Of a stretch of DNA of 9,901 nt, positions 1-7,211 are shown in pieces. The position numbers and the translations under genes were made by a program. Every line of letters begins with the position of its first letter. Positions within the stretch are counted from its first letter, which is position 1. The notes below the pieces were generated by a model. It was not told the DNA's origin. It made no database searches and was given only the letters and a program-made list of their open reading frames with translations. Where the stretch lies: assembly GCA_002793745.1 (NCBI GenBank), contig PFEE01000030.1:1-9901 (forward strand), given 5' to 3'. Source of the DNA: Candidatus Roizmanbacteria bacterium CG10_big_fil_rev_8_21_14_0_10_45_7 (lineage in GTDB: Bacteria; Patescibacteriota; Microgenomatia; UBA1406).

Positions 1-503
1 TTAATCTGCTGCGTGAAGGGCTGGACTTACCCGAGGTAACACTGGTTGCCATTTTGGACGCGGATCGGGAAGGGTTTTTGCGCAGCAAAACCGCGTTTAT
101 TCAAATTATGGGCCGTGCAGCTCGCAACGCGCGGGGCCGCGTCATTATCTATAGCGATGCCATGACCGGTTCGTTGTCGGGCGCTATTGATGAGGTTCGC
201 CGCCGCAGGCAATACCAGGTGGCGTATAATAAAAAGCACAACATAACGCCCCAAACTATACATAAACCGATTCGTGAGCGACTGATGTTGGACGAAGATG
301 TGTACTCACTCACGGGAGTTGCTGATACTAAGCGAAAATATAATGCGAGTGACCTTGACGAGATATCAGCAGAAGGCTTAACGGCCTACGACAAGAAAAA
401 ATTGGTTACGGCCCTAAAGCGCCAAATGAAGCGTGAGGCCGACAACCTCAATTTCGAAGTCGCTGCAGCAATTCGCGACAAAGTACGACAGCTGGAGCAA
501 TAG
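1..503 (+). CDS. uvrB: UvrABC excinuclease subunit B, C-terminal part
   Basis: UvrB is the DNA-damage verification helicase-like subunit of nucleotide excision repair: it is loaded by UvrA and recruits UvrC. The gene runs in from the left edge, with the first complete codon at position 3. The visible part starts in the conserved NLLREGLDLPEV segment, continues through LDADREGFLRS and helicase motif VI (QIMGRAARN, bases about 102-128), then the KHNITPQTI segment. It ends with a UVR domain (about LKRQMKREADNLNFEVAAAIRD read in pieces, bases about 411-485), which binds the matching UVR domain of UvrC. The end is intact at a TAG stop (501-503). No internal start should be used, because the conserved sequence extends to the window edge. 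uvrA follows after 27 bases that carry its promoter. Family assignment is certain from the motifs; only the N-terminal two thirds are outside the window. Confidence 0.97.
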   Translation, partial: NLLREGLDLPEVTLVAILDADREGFLRSKTAFIQIMGRAARNARGRVIIYSDAMTGSLSGAIDEVRRRRQYQVAYNKKHNITPQTIHKPIRERLMLDEDVYSLTGVADTKRKYNASDLDEISAEGLTAYDKKKLVTALKRQMKREADNLNFEVAAAIRDKVRQLEQ

Positions 504-512
504 TAAATAGTG

Positions 513-521
513 TGCTATACT
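513..521 (+). promoter_or_regulatory. Extended -10 promoter for uvrA, leaderless geometry
   Basis: TGCTATACT is an extended -10 element (TGn plus TATACT, hexamer at 516-521). Only nine bases separate the hexamer from the ATG at 531, so transcription would start about 0-4 bases before the start codon. No good -35 box lies at the usual distance, which extended -10 promoters can tolerate. The site lies between the uvrB stop and uvrA, outside coding constraint if uvrA starts at 531. The transcription start is inferred, not observed. Confidence 0.6.
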
Positions 522-530
522 GACCAATTC

Positions 531-3461
531 ATGGCAGAAATTCGCATTAAAGGCGCACGGGTTCACAACCTCAAAAATGTTGATGTAACGATCCCCAAAA
601 ATAAGCTGGTAGTACTTACCGGTGTATCAGGTTCGGGAAAAAGCTCACTCGCATTTGACACGCTGTACGCAGAAGGGCAGCGGCGGTATGTGGAATCCCT
701 GTCGGCCTATGCCCGTCAGTTTTTGGGCATTATGGAAAAGCCTGATGTTGATATGATTGAAGGCCTGTCGCCCGCCATTTCCATTGATCAAAAAACCGCC
801 TCCCACAATCCCCGGTCTACCGTTGGTACAGTGACTGAAATATACGATTATCTGCGTTTATTGTATGCCCGGATTGGAACGCCGTATTGCCCCAACTGTG
901 AGATACCGGTAAAGCGGATGTCGGCAGATGAGATTGTGGAAACCATGATTGCGGACGCAACTGCCCGGGTATCGGAAGACAAACTGCGCACGCACGGATT
1001 CTTAGTATTTGCTCCGGTGGTTAAAAACAAGCGCGGTGAATTCAAGGAGCTGTTTGACAATGTGCGTTACAAAGGTTTTTCTTACACGCGCATTGATGGC
1101 TACTATTACGACCTAGATAATGAAGACCTATTTATTTTCAAAAACAACAAACATACGATTGACATTATTATTGACCGCTTTTCTCTTGATAAGACGATTA
1201 TTAAAGATGAGGCACGGATGGCTGAACTGCGTTCAAGGCTATTTCGCGCGATTGAAAATGCATTGGCGTTAACAGACGGTTTGGTTTCACTGGGATATAT
1301 TAAAGATAAGGGCTTCGATATTCCGGTAAAACCAAAAGAGGTTGAAGAGCGAATTTATTCGGAACGGTTCGCTTGTCCTCAGTGCGGCACATCGTTTACC
1401 GAAATTGAACCTCGGCTATTTTCGTTTAACTCGCCTATCGGCGCATGCACCGAGTGCCGTGGTTTAGGGGTAGTGCTGCGTGTTGACGAAAACCGTCTGT
1501 ACAATACATCACTCACGCTGGCTGAGGGAGGTTTCTTCCCGTTTAGCCGCATTCTGAACCATGACACCTGGTTTGGCCGTTTGGTGCGTGAAGTAATAGA
1601 AAAGCACCATATTAATATCGCCACTCCTATTGGGAACTTAAGTGAGGAAGACCGTGATATTCTGCTGCATGGAAGCGATACGGTATTTCATGTGCGGGGA
1701 AGAAATAGGGAGGGGGCTATGACCTCTATCCATGAAAAATTTCGCGGTTTTGCCGGAGAGGTGCAGCACCGGTATTATGACACATCCGAAAACCAGCCAG
1801 ATTATGAGCGCTATATGATTGAAGAAATATGTCCGGTTTGTAATGGTAAGCGACTTAATGAGCTGGCTCTGCATATTAAATTGCAGGACAAGACCATTTC
1901 CGACTTATGTAATCTATCAATCCATGACGAAGTTTCTTTTTTGCAGGAGCACGAAAAAGGTTTGAGTGGGCAGGATAAAACCATAGCCACTCCGATTTTA
2001 AAAGAAATTTACGCACGTCTTCATTTTCTGGATGAAGTTGGCTTATCATATTTAACGCTTGCGCGTCGCGCCAGCACCTTGTCGGGAGGAGAAGCACAGC
2101 GCATACGCTTGGCTTCGCAAATCGGTACCGGCTTAACCGGCATTACGTATGTATTGGACGAGCCCAGCATTGGGTTGCATTCGCGTGACGTATCACGCCT
2201 TCTGGGCGCACTTATGAGGCTGCGCGATTTGGGTAATACCGTGGTGGTGGTTGAGCATGATTGGGAAACCATTGAACACGCTGATCATATCATTGATTTC
2301 GGACCCAAGGCAGGAAAACACGGAGGCCAGGTGATCGCAACGGGAACCGTAGACGACATTAAAAAAAGCAGCGAATCTATTACCGGCGCCTATTTGTCGG
2401 GCAAACGTCGTATCCAGTCGGTGCGTATGACCGGTGGTACACCTGAGGAGATCATGACCATTAAGGGATGCAGTGAGCACAACCTTAAAAATATATCAGT
2501 TACGATGCCGCTAAAGCGTATGGTGGGTATTACTGGCGTATCGGGTTCGGGCAAATCAACGTTTTTGCTTGATACGGTGTACCCTGCCATAAGACATGAG
2601 ACCAATGAAGAATCACGGGAGCACCTGGGTGCGTTTAAATCGGTGGAGGGCATATCCACGATTGAACGGGTGGTATTAATTGATCAGTCGCCGATCGGCA
2701 GAACACCGCGCAGCAACCCCGCCACCTATACGGGTGTATTTACCGATATTCGTGAGGTGTTTGCCGCTACCCTCGACGCAAAAGCGCAAGGATACAAGCC
2801 CGGACGGTTTTCGTTTAACGTGCGCGGCGGACGGTGTGAGAATTGCCAGGGTGCCGGATCCATTAAAGTTGAAATGCAGTTTTTGGCCGACCTGTACGTT
2901 ACCTGTGATGTGTGTAAAGGTGCGCGCTATAATCGCGAAACGCTTGATGTGCGCTTTAAGGGCAAAAATATAGCAGAGGTGTTGAAGATGACGGTCGATG
3001 AGGCACTCTTTTTTTTTGAGCACAACAGCAGTATTGTCAAAATATTGATGGTACTGCAGCATGTTGGCTTGGGGTATATGGAGTTGGGGCAGTCGGCTCC
3101 TACCTTATCAGGCGGGGAAGCACAGCGGGTGAAGCTGGCTAAAGAGCTATACACGAACATATATGTGCATACCGCCTATATTTTGGATGAGCCTACCACC
3201 GGACTTCATTTTTATGACGTTGATAAGCTGATTAAAGTGCTGCGGCATTTAGTTTCGCAGGGAAATTCGGTGTTTGTCATTGAACATAATTTGGACGTGA
3301 TTAAAAACTGTGACTATGTTGTTGACTTGGGTCCTGAGGGTGGAGACGGAGGAGGGAAAGTCTTGTTTCAGGGCACCGTTGATGAGCTTTTGACATCAAA
3401 AAAAGCCGATACTTCGTATACTGCTCAATATGTGCGAGAATATGTTGGGCATGCGAAATAA
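531..3461 (+). CDS. uvrA: UvrABC excinuclease subunit A (ABC ATPase)
   Basis: UvrA is the damage-sensing dimeric ATPase that scans DNA and loads UvrB. Both ABC modules are complete. Module one has Walker A GVSGSGKSS at residues 31-39, the signature LSGGEAQR at 517-524 and Walker B ending in LDEP (D543). Module two has Walker A GVSGSGKS at 669-676, LSGGEAQR at 859-866 and Walker B around D886. Zinc-module cysteine pairs are C282/C285 with C306/C309, and C769/C772 with C792/C795; an extra CPNC pair sits at C120/C123. The length, 976 residues, is normal for the family. I prefer ATG 531 over the in-frame GTG at 510, because MAEIRIKGARVHNL matches the family start and the 510 start would lie upstream of the -10 box. 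No Shine-Dalgarno is visible. The 3' end overlaps the next gene. A nine-T run at 3009-3017 encodes three Phe codons and leaves the frame intact. Confidence 0.97.
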   Translation: MAEIRIKGARVHNLKNVDVTIPKNKLVVLTGVSGSGKSSLAFDTLYAEGQRRYVESLSAYARQFLGIMEKPDVDMIEGLSPAISIDQKTASHNPRSTVGTVTEIYDYLRLLYARIGTPYCPNCEIPVKRMSADEIVETMIADATARVSEDKLRTHGFLVFAPVVKNKRGEFKELFDNVRYKGFSYTRIDGYYYDLDNEDLFIFKNNKHTIDIIIDRFSLDKTIIKDEARMAELRSRLFRAIENALALTDGLVSLGYIKDKGFDIPVKPKEVEERIYSERFACPQCGTSFTEIEPRLFSFNSPIGACTECRGLGVVLRVDENRLYNTSLTLAEGGFFPFSRILNHDTWFGRLVREVIEKHHINIATPIGNLSEEDRDILLHGSDTVFHVRGRNREGAMTSIHEKFRGFAGEVQHRYYDTSENQPDYERYMIEEICPVCNGKRLNELALHIKLQDKTISDLCNLSIHDEVSFLQEHEKGLSGQDKTIATPILKEIYARLHFLDEVGLSYLTLARRASTLSGGEAQRIRLASQIGTGLTGITYVLDEPSIGLHSRDVSRLLGALMRLRDLGNTVVVVEHDWETIEHADHIIDFGPKAGKHGGQVIATGTVDDIKKSSESITGAYLSGKRRIQSVRMTGGTPEEIMTIKGCSEHNLKNISVTMPLKRMVGITGVSGSGKSTFLLDTVYPAIRHETNEESREHLGAFKSVEGISTIERVVLIDQSPIGRTPRSNPATYTGVFTDIREVFAATLDAKAQGYKPGRFSFNVRGGRCENCQGAGSIKVEMQFLADLYVTCDVCKGARYNRETLDVRFKGKNIAEVLKMTVDEALFFFEHNSSIVKILMVLQHVGLGYMELGQSAPTLSGGEAQRVKLAKELYTNIYVHTAYILDEPTTGLHFYDVDKLIKVLRHLVSQGNSVFVIEHNLDVIKNCDYVVDLGPEGGDGGGKVLFQGTVDELLTSKKADTSYTAQYVREYVGHAK
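3390..3422 (+). promoter_or_regulatory. Possible internal promoter at end of uvrA
   Basis: A perfect TTGACA (3390-3395) and a TATACT (3417-3422) lie upstream of the transglutaminase-like gene, and the TATACT ends seven bases before an in-frame ATG at 3430. The 21-base spacer is longer than the 16-18 usually needed. Both hexamers are inside uvrA codons (Leu-Thr, Tyr-Thr), so coding constraint can explain them. This is a weak candidate only. Confidence 0.2.
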
Positions 3462-5301
3462 ACTAATAAACCTTTTATTTGTTTTTATTTTTGGGATTTT
3501 CGTCCAAGGGACGATCGGCCTTTGGCCGAGGGCTGTCTATGCTGTTTCTACTGTATCAACCGTATTGCATGATGCGTACCGCTTAACCGATACCTCAACG
3601 GTTCAAGTTGAGCGTTCGCTCACCTTTACCAACCAGGTGCCTGATTTGTACGTGAATCAGTATACGTTTTCGTTTCACAATACCCAGAAAACCCATGGAC
3701 TGGTGGTAGAAGAAGACGGGCAGATTGCCCAGTTTAAGACCGAGCGCAACGGTGAGCTAATGGAAGTAACGGTCACGCTACAGCGCCCGGCCATCGGCAT
3801 CGGCAAAACAAAAACCATTACCATGCGCTATACCCTGTCTGATTATCTGCAGGAGAGTGGGCTGTATAAGGAACTGATTATTGCCCCCAGCAGGGTGTCG
3901 GAAGATGAGGATGTGCGCGACTATATTATTGACGTTATTTCACCACCCACCTATCCGCTGGTGTCTATTGCAAAACCCTTGGGGCAAAAGGTAAGCGACC
4001 ATCAATACCGGTGGAGCACGGTCCAAACCTTTGATGAAAAAAACCTATATTTGGCCTTTGGACAAGAGGCACTGTATAAGCTGGAACTGCAGTACGCCAT
4101 ACAAAACAAGTATCCTTACCCCCGCTCCTACAGCATACCGTTTCCGCCTGACGGGGCTTGGCAGCAGATCATTATCGATAACGTGCAGCCTAAACCAGAC
4201 AAGACCTATCGGGATGAAGATGACAACTTTATGGCAACATACAGCGTGCCGGGCAACAGCACGCTGAATGTAATTTTTAATGGCGTTGCGCGTCTCACGA
4301 GTGATGTGCGGGTTGATGTACAGTCATATATGCGCAAGCGCTATACGGCAAACCTTTTAACCAGCCGTTATTTGTCGCAACAGCCATATTGGACGCTGTC
4401 TAATGTCGCGATTCCAGCCTTTGCAACTCCAAAGGATATGTATGAGTATATAACCGACACGCTTTCGTACGACGATAGCCGTATTGACAACAGCCTGAAA
4501 CGTATGGGAGCCAACTGGGCGCTTTCCAATCCGGAGCGTGCGGTATGTATGGAATATACGGATTTGTTTATTGCCTTAGCACGCGAAAATAATCTGCCCG
4601 CCCGCGAAGTGGTGGGCTATGGCGTTGCCCAGGACGACAGCCTATTGCCGCTTTCGTTTTACGGCGACCTGTTGCATGCCTGGCCCGAATATTACGACCG
4701 GGCGCGGGAGCTGTGGCACCCAATCGACCCAACCTGGGGCGATACCGCCCGACTTGATTATTTATCAAGCTTTGATTTAAGCCATATCGCATTTGTATAT
4801 CACGGTACCAGTTCGGAAACGCCGTATCCTCCGGGAGTGTATAAAATCAACCAGAAGTCAAAAGATGTGTATGTTCGCCCTACTTCATCAGCTCCGCCCA
4901 TCGTACACGATGTGAAGGTAACAGCAGTCGATAAATTTATCTTTTTCGGTTCAAAAAAACAGGTGATTACGTTAGGAGTTATCTCCGAATCAAATGTGTT
5001 TCAATACCATGTTCCGGTGGTGGTAAAAAATCAGGGCCGTGAGATTGCCCAAACCATTATAGAAATTATAGCCCCGTATGAACATATAAAAGTGGATGTA
5101 CCCATTACGCCACCCAAAACAACATTCAAACAATCAGGGAATTTTTCTATCATTGTTAATGATGTAGTGGTGGCAACGCGCCCCTATGAAGCCTATGGTT
5201 CTGTATTGGCGTTGGCATACGCGTACTGGGTGTATATTGCGCTCGCTGGGGTGATTGCGGTAATCGTGGTACTGTTTGCGTTACAATCTTCCAGGCGATG
5301 A
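3451..5301 (+). CDS. Exported membrane-anchored transglutaminase-like protein
   Basis: This is a papain-fold transglutaminase-like protein facing outside the cell. The N-terminus (MRNKLINLLFVF, then a hydrophobic core and AVYA) is a signal peptide, and a hydrophobic helix at about residues 589-612 followed by SSRR anchors the C-terminus with the tail inside. The Transglut_core region shows an apparently complete triad: C366 in AVCMEYTDLF, H409 in LLHAWPEYY and D426 in WHPIDPTW (numbered from 3451). Residues of about 30-290 and about 480-580 look beta-rich. Such domains act as cysteine proteases, cross-linkers or amidases on peptides and cell-wall material; the substrate here is unknown. Alternative in-frame ATGs are at 3430 and 3442; I chose 3451 because it begins the signal peptide directly, though the promoter-like spacing would suit 3430. 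It overlaps uvrA at its start and overlaps uvrC by ATGA at its end, so it is probably co-translated with DNA repair genes. Confidence 0.85.
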   Translation: MRNKLINLLFVFIFGIFVQGTIGLWPRAVYAVSTVSTVLHDAYRLTDTSTVQVERSLTFTNQVPDLYVNQYTFSFHNTQKTHGLVVEEDGQIAQFKTERNGELMEVTVTLQRPAIGIGKTKTITMRYTLSDYLQESGLYKELIIAPSRVSEDEDVRDYIIDVISPPTYPLVSIAKPLGQKVSDHQYRWSTVQTFDEKNLYLAFGQEALYKLELQYAIQNKYPYPRSYSIPFPPDGAWQQIIIDNVQPKPDKTYRDEDDNFMATYSVPGNSTLNVIFNGVARLTSDVRVDVQSYMRKRYTANLLTSRYLSQQPYWTLSNVAIPAFATPKDMYEYITDTLSYDDSRIDNSLKRMGANWALSNPERAVCMEYTDLFIALARENNLPAREVVGYGVAQDDSLLPLSFYGDLLHAWPEYYDRARELWHPIDPTWGDTARLDYLSSFDLSHIAFVYHGTSSETPYPPGVYKINQKSKDVYVRPTSSAPPIVHDVKVTAVDKFIFFGSKKQVITLGVISESNVFQYHVPVVVKNQGREIAQTIIEIIAPYEHIKVDVPITPPKTTFKQSGNFSIIVNDVVVATRPYEAYGSVLALAYAYWVYIALAGVIAVIVVLFALQSSRR

Positions 5302-6596
5302 AAACGCTTAATACCTCTCTATTGCCGTCGTTACCGGGCGTGTATTATTTCCGTGATACAACGGGTAAGCCGGTCTATATCGGCAAAGCTAAAGATATTA
5401 AAAAACGTGTCGTTCAGCATCTGCAGGACAACAAAAACCCTAAGGAGGCGCGCATCCGCGAGTCGTCGGTGTCAATTGACTGGCGCGAAACCAACTCTGA
5501 ATTTGAAGCCATCCTGCTTGAGGCAAACTTAATAAAAAAATATCTTCCGCGCTACAATATTGATTTAAAAGACGATCGCTCATCGGTTTACATTGTAATA
5601 ACCAAAGAAGATTTGCCGCGCGTGTTGCTGATGCGGGAGCGCCAACTAAAAGAAACCTCCCACCGTTATTACTTTGGCCCACTGCAAAGCAACCGTATGG
5701 CCCGTTTCTTGATCCGCTACCTGCGCACTATTGTGCCTTTTTGTACGGATCGTGGAGCACGCCGCAAACCCTGTTTTCAAAGTCATATTGGGTTGTGCAG
5801 TCCCTGTCCGGGATACATTTTGGGACTCGACAACCACAATGAGCAGCATGAACTGCGCAAGCAATATCGCAATACCATTACCCGCCTAAAAACTATTCTT
5901 GAGGGGAAAGGGGATCGGATACTCAATGCCATGCGCAAAGACATGGAGCAAGCATCGGCGCAAGAGGATTATGAGCATGCGGCAGTTATCCGTGATCGGC
6001 TTGACCGCTTTGAGGCGCTATTCCAAAAGCGGCTATTGTTTGATGACCGGCTGGAGGACCCGCTGTTTTTAGAAGGCATTCGTGCGACAGAGAATGAAGC
6101 ACTGAAACAGCTTCTCAATATGCCTAAGCTCAGTCGTCTTGAATGTTACGACATCAGCACGTTCTCAGGAAAACAGTCGGTGGCTTCCATGGTGGTATTT
6201 ATTGAAGGGAGGGTTGAAAAGTCGCAGTACCGCCGTTTTCGCATCCGCGGCAAAGGAAATTTTGATCCCGAAATGCTTACCGAAGTATTGCTGCGTCGCA
6301 TGAAGCATGATGAGTGGCAAAGCCCCGACCTTATCATTATTGACGGCGGAGGGCCGCAACTGCGCAGCGTGTATCCGGCGCTCAAACGACAGTATGCACA
6401 ACTGCCGGTCATTATCGGCATTGCCAAACGTCCCGATAGATTGATGATTTCAGATCCCATTTCGGTGATCCCATTAGAAAGCTCATCGGATGCACTCCAT
6501 TATGTGCAACGGGTTCGGGATGAGGCGCATCGATTTGCAAAGCAGTATCATGTTCGTTTACGTGATGCGGTATCATTAGTACAACACCATGATTAA
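5298..6596 (+). CDS. uvrC: UvrABC excinuclease subunit C, short form without HhH domain
   Basis: UvrC makes the two incisions flanking a lesion held by UvrB. The GIY-YIG nuclease (3' incision) covers about residues 10-90, with GVY at 14-16, YIG at 27-29, R37 and the likely catalytic E75 in LLEANLIK. A UVR domain (about 205-240, DYEHAAVIRD) binds UvrB. The RNase H-like nuclease (5' incision) follows, with the expected acidic/His set D285 (YDIS), D323 (NFDPEM), D349 (IIDGG) and H411 (RDEAHRF). The protein stops about 20 residues later at 432, whereas usual UvrC is about 600 and ends in a tandem helix-hairpin-helix DNA-binding domain; that domain is absent. No remnant follows, because the next gene starts within uvrC. 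The start ATG overlaps the previous stop as ATGA. Function is likely retained, with altered DNA binding inferred. Confidence 0.95.
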   Translation: MKTLNTSLLPSLPGVYYFRDTTGKPVYIGKAKDIKKRVVQHLQDNKNPKEARIRESSVSIDWRETNSEFEAILLEANLIKKYLPRYNIDLKDDRSSVYIVITKEDLPRVLLMRERQLKETSHRYYFGPLQSNRMARFLIRYLRTIVPFCTDRGARRKPCFQSHIGLCSPCPGYILGLDNHNEQHELRKQYRNTITRLKTILEGKGDRILNAMRKDMEQASAQEDYEHAAVIRDRLDRFEALFQKRLLFDDRLEDPLFLEGIRATENEALKQLLNMPKLSRLECYDISTFSGKQSVASMVVFIEGRVEKSQYRRFRIRGKGNFDPEMLTEVLLRRMKHDEWQSPDLIIIDGGGPQLRSVYPALKRQYAQLPVIIGIAKRPDRLMISDPISVIPLESSSDALHYVQRVRDEAHRFAKQYHVRLRDAVSLVQHHD

Positions 6597-6999
6597 ACAC
6601 ATAACCCGAAAATTAGTGTTTTATAGCGTAGCGCTGCTGGTAGTTGAATGGGCTATTCCGGGGTTTATCATTAAAGGCCCACTGTTGGGATTGTTGATTG
6701 CAGCCGGAGTGTTTACCATTGCGTTCAATTTAGTTGAACCGATTATCCGCCTTATTCTTCTTCCGATTAATCTCATTACCATGGGATTATTCTCAATTTT
6801 GATTCATGCCGCGGTATTTTGGGCGGCATTGCAGTTTTTGACGCGATATTTTACAATACAGCAGTGGCAGTTTTCCGGATGGTCATGGGGACCACTGGGA
6901 ATTACCATCGCACCGATGGAGATAGGAGTTGTGGCAACCATGATAGTGGCCGCAATGCTCGTAAGTTTTTGCGTAGCCGTTTTTGAAAAAATCGTATGA
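6589..6999 (+). CDS. Four-helix membrane protein, YvlD / phage_holin_4_2-like
   Basis: This 136-residue, very hydrophobic protein has four likely membrane helices (about residues 8-25, 28-50, 56-80 and 106-132). The pattern FNLVEPIIRLILLPINLITMGLFS is typical in spacing and wording of the widespread YvlD-like membrane family that databases label mycobacterial 4TM phage holin superfamily IV. There the NxxxxPxxxxxxxPxNxxTxGLF core is the hallmark. Despite the name these are usually chromosomal membrane proteins of unknown role, and nothing here suggests a phage. The start ATG overlaps the end of uvrC by eight bases with no visible ribosome-binding site, so translation is probably coupled. It overlaps secG by ATGA. 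Family call fairly sure, function unknown. Confidence 0.8.
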   Translation: MIKHITRKLVFYSVALLVVEWAIPGFIIKGPLLGLLIAAGVFTIAFNLVEPIIRLILLPINLITMGLFSILIHAAVFWAALQFLTRYFTIQQWQFSGWSWGPLGITIAPMEIGVVATMIVAAMLVSFCVAVFEKIV

Positions 7000-7211
7000 A
7001 AATATTTTTACTGGTAATATACCTTATTGATGCCGTTGCGGTTATATTACTCATCTTGTCTCAAGGAAGAGGGGGGGGTATGGGAAGTGCGTGGGGAGGA
7101 AGTACCGAATCGTTTTCCACCCGCAGAGGGGTTGAGCGGCTCACCTTTATAGCCACCATTCTGTCAGTTTCCCTCTTTTTGGTACTTTCTATTGTAAACT
7201 TGTTTGTATGA
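6996..7211 (+). CDS. secG: Preprotein translocase subunit SecG
   Basis: SecG is the small accessory subunit of the SecYEG protein-export channel and assists SecA-driven translocation. The 71-residue product has the family layout: helix one (about 3-21), a Gly-rich cytoplasmic loop SQGRGGGMGSAWGG (22-35) matching the usual QxGKGGGLGxxFGG, the STRRGVERLT segment, and helix two (about 49-70). The loop glycines lie on an unbroken run of eight G at 7071-7078, which keeps the correct frame. Start and stop both form ATGA overlaps with the flanking genes. No Shine-Dalgarno is visible, so reinitiation from the upstream gene is likely. Confidence 0.93.
   Translation: MKIFLLVIYLIDAVAVILLILSQGRGGGMGSAWGGSTESFSTRRGVERLTFIATILSVSLFLVLSIVNLFV
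7071..7078 (+). repeat. Eight-G homopolymer inside secG
   Basis: A run of eight G forms the Gly26-Gly27-Gly28 codons of SecG. The encoded glycines are conserved in the family, but the use of GGG twice plus GGT is not required by them, so the run is a slippage-prone choice. Confidence 0.9.

Noticed and set aside
510..530. GTG start for uvrA at 510
   Set aside because: It would add seven residues (MCYTDQF) not typical of UvrA, and the codons lie over and upstream of the probable promoter.
2680..2973. 97-codon plus-strand frame within uvrA
   Set aside because: It is out of frame with a fully conserved stretch of uvrA including its zinc cysteines; there is no sign of an overlapping gene.
2676..3062. 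128-codon open frame on the minus strand inside uvrA
   Set aside because: It lies antisense to the conserved second ABC module of uvrA, matches no family I recognise and has no start signals, so it is a shadow of the real gene.
6589..6999. Phage holin or prophage remnant
   Set aside because: The database name contains holin, but the gene is embedded in a housekeeping operon with no endolysin, phage structural or integrase genes.
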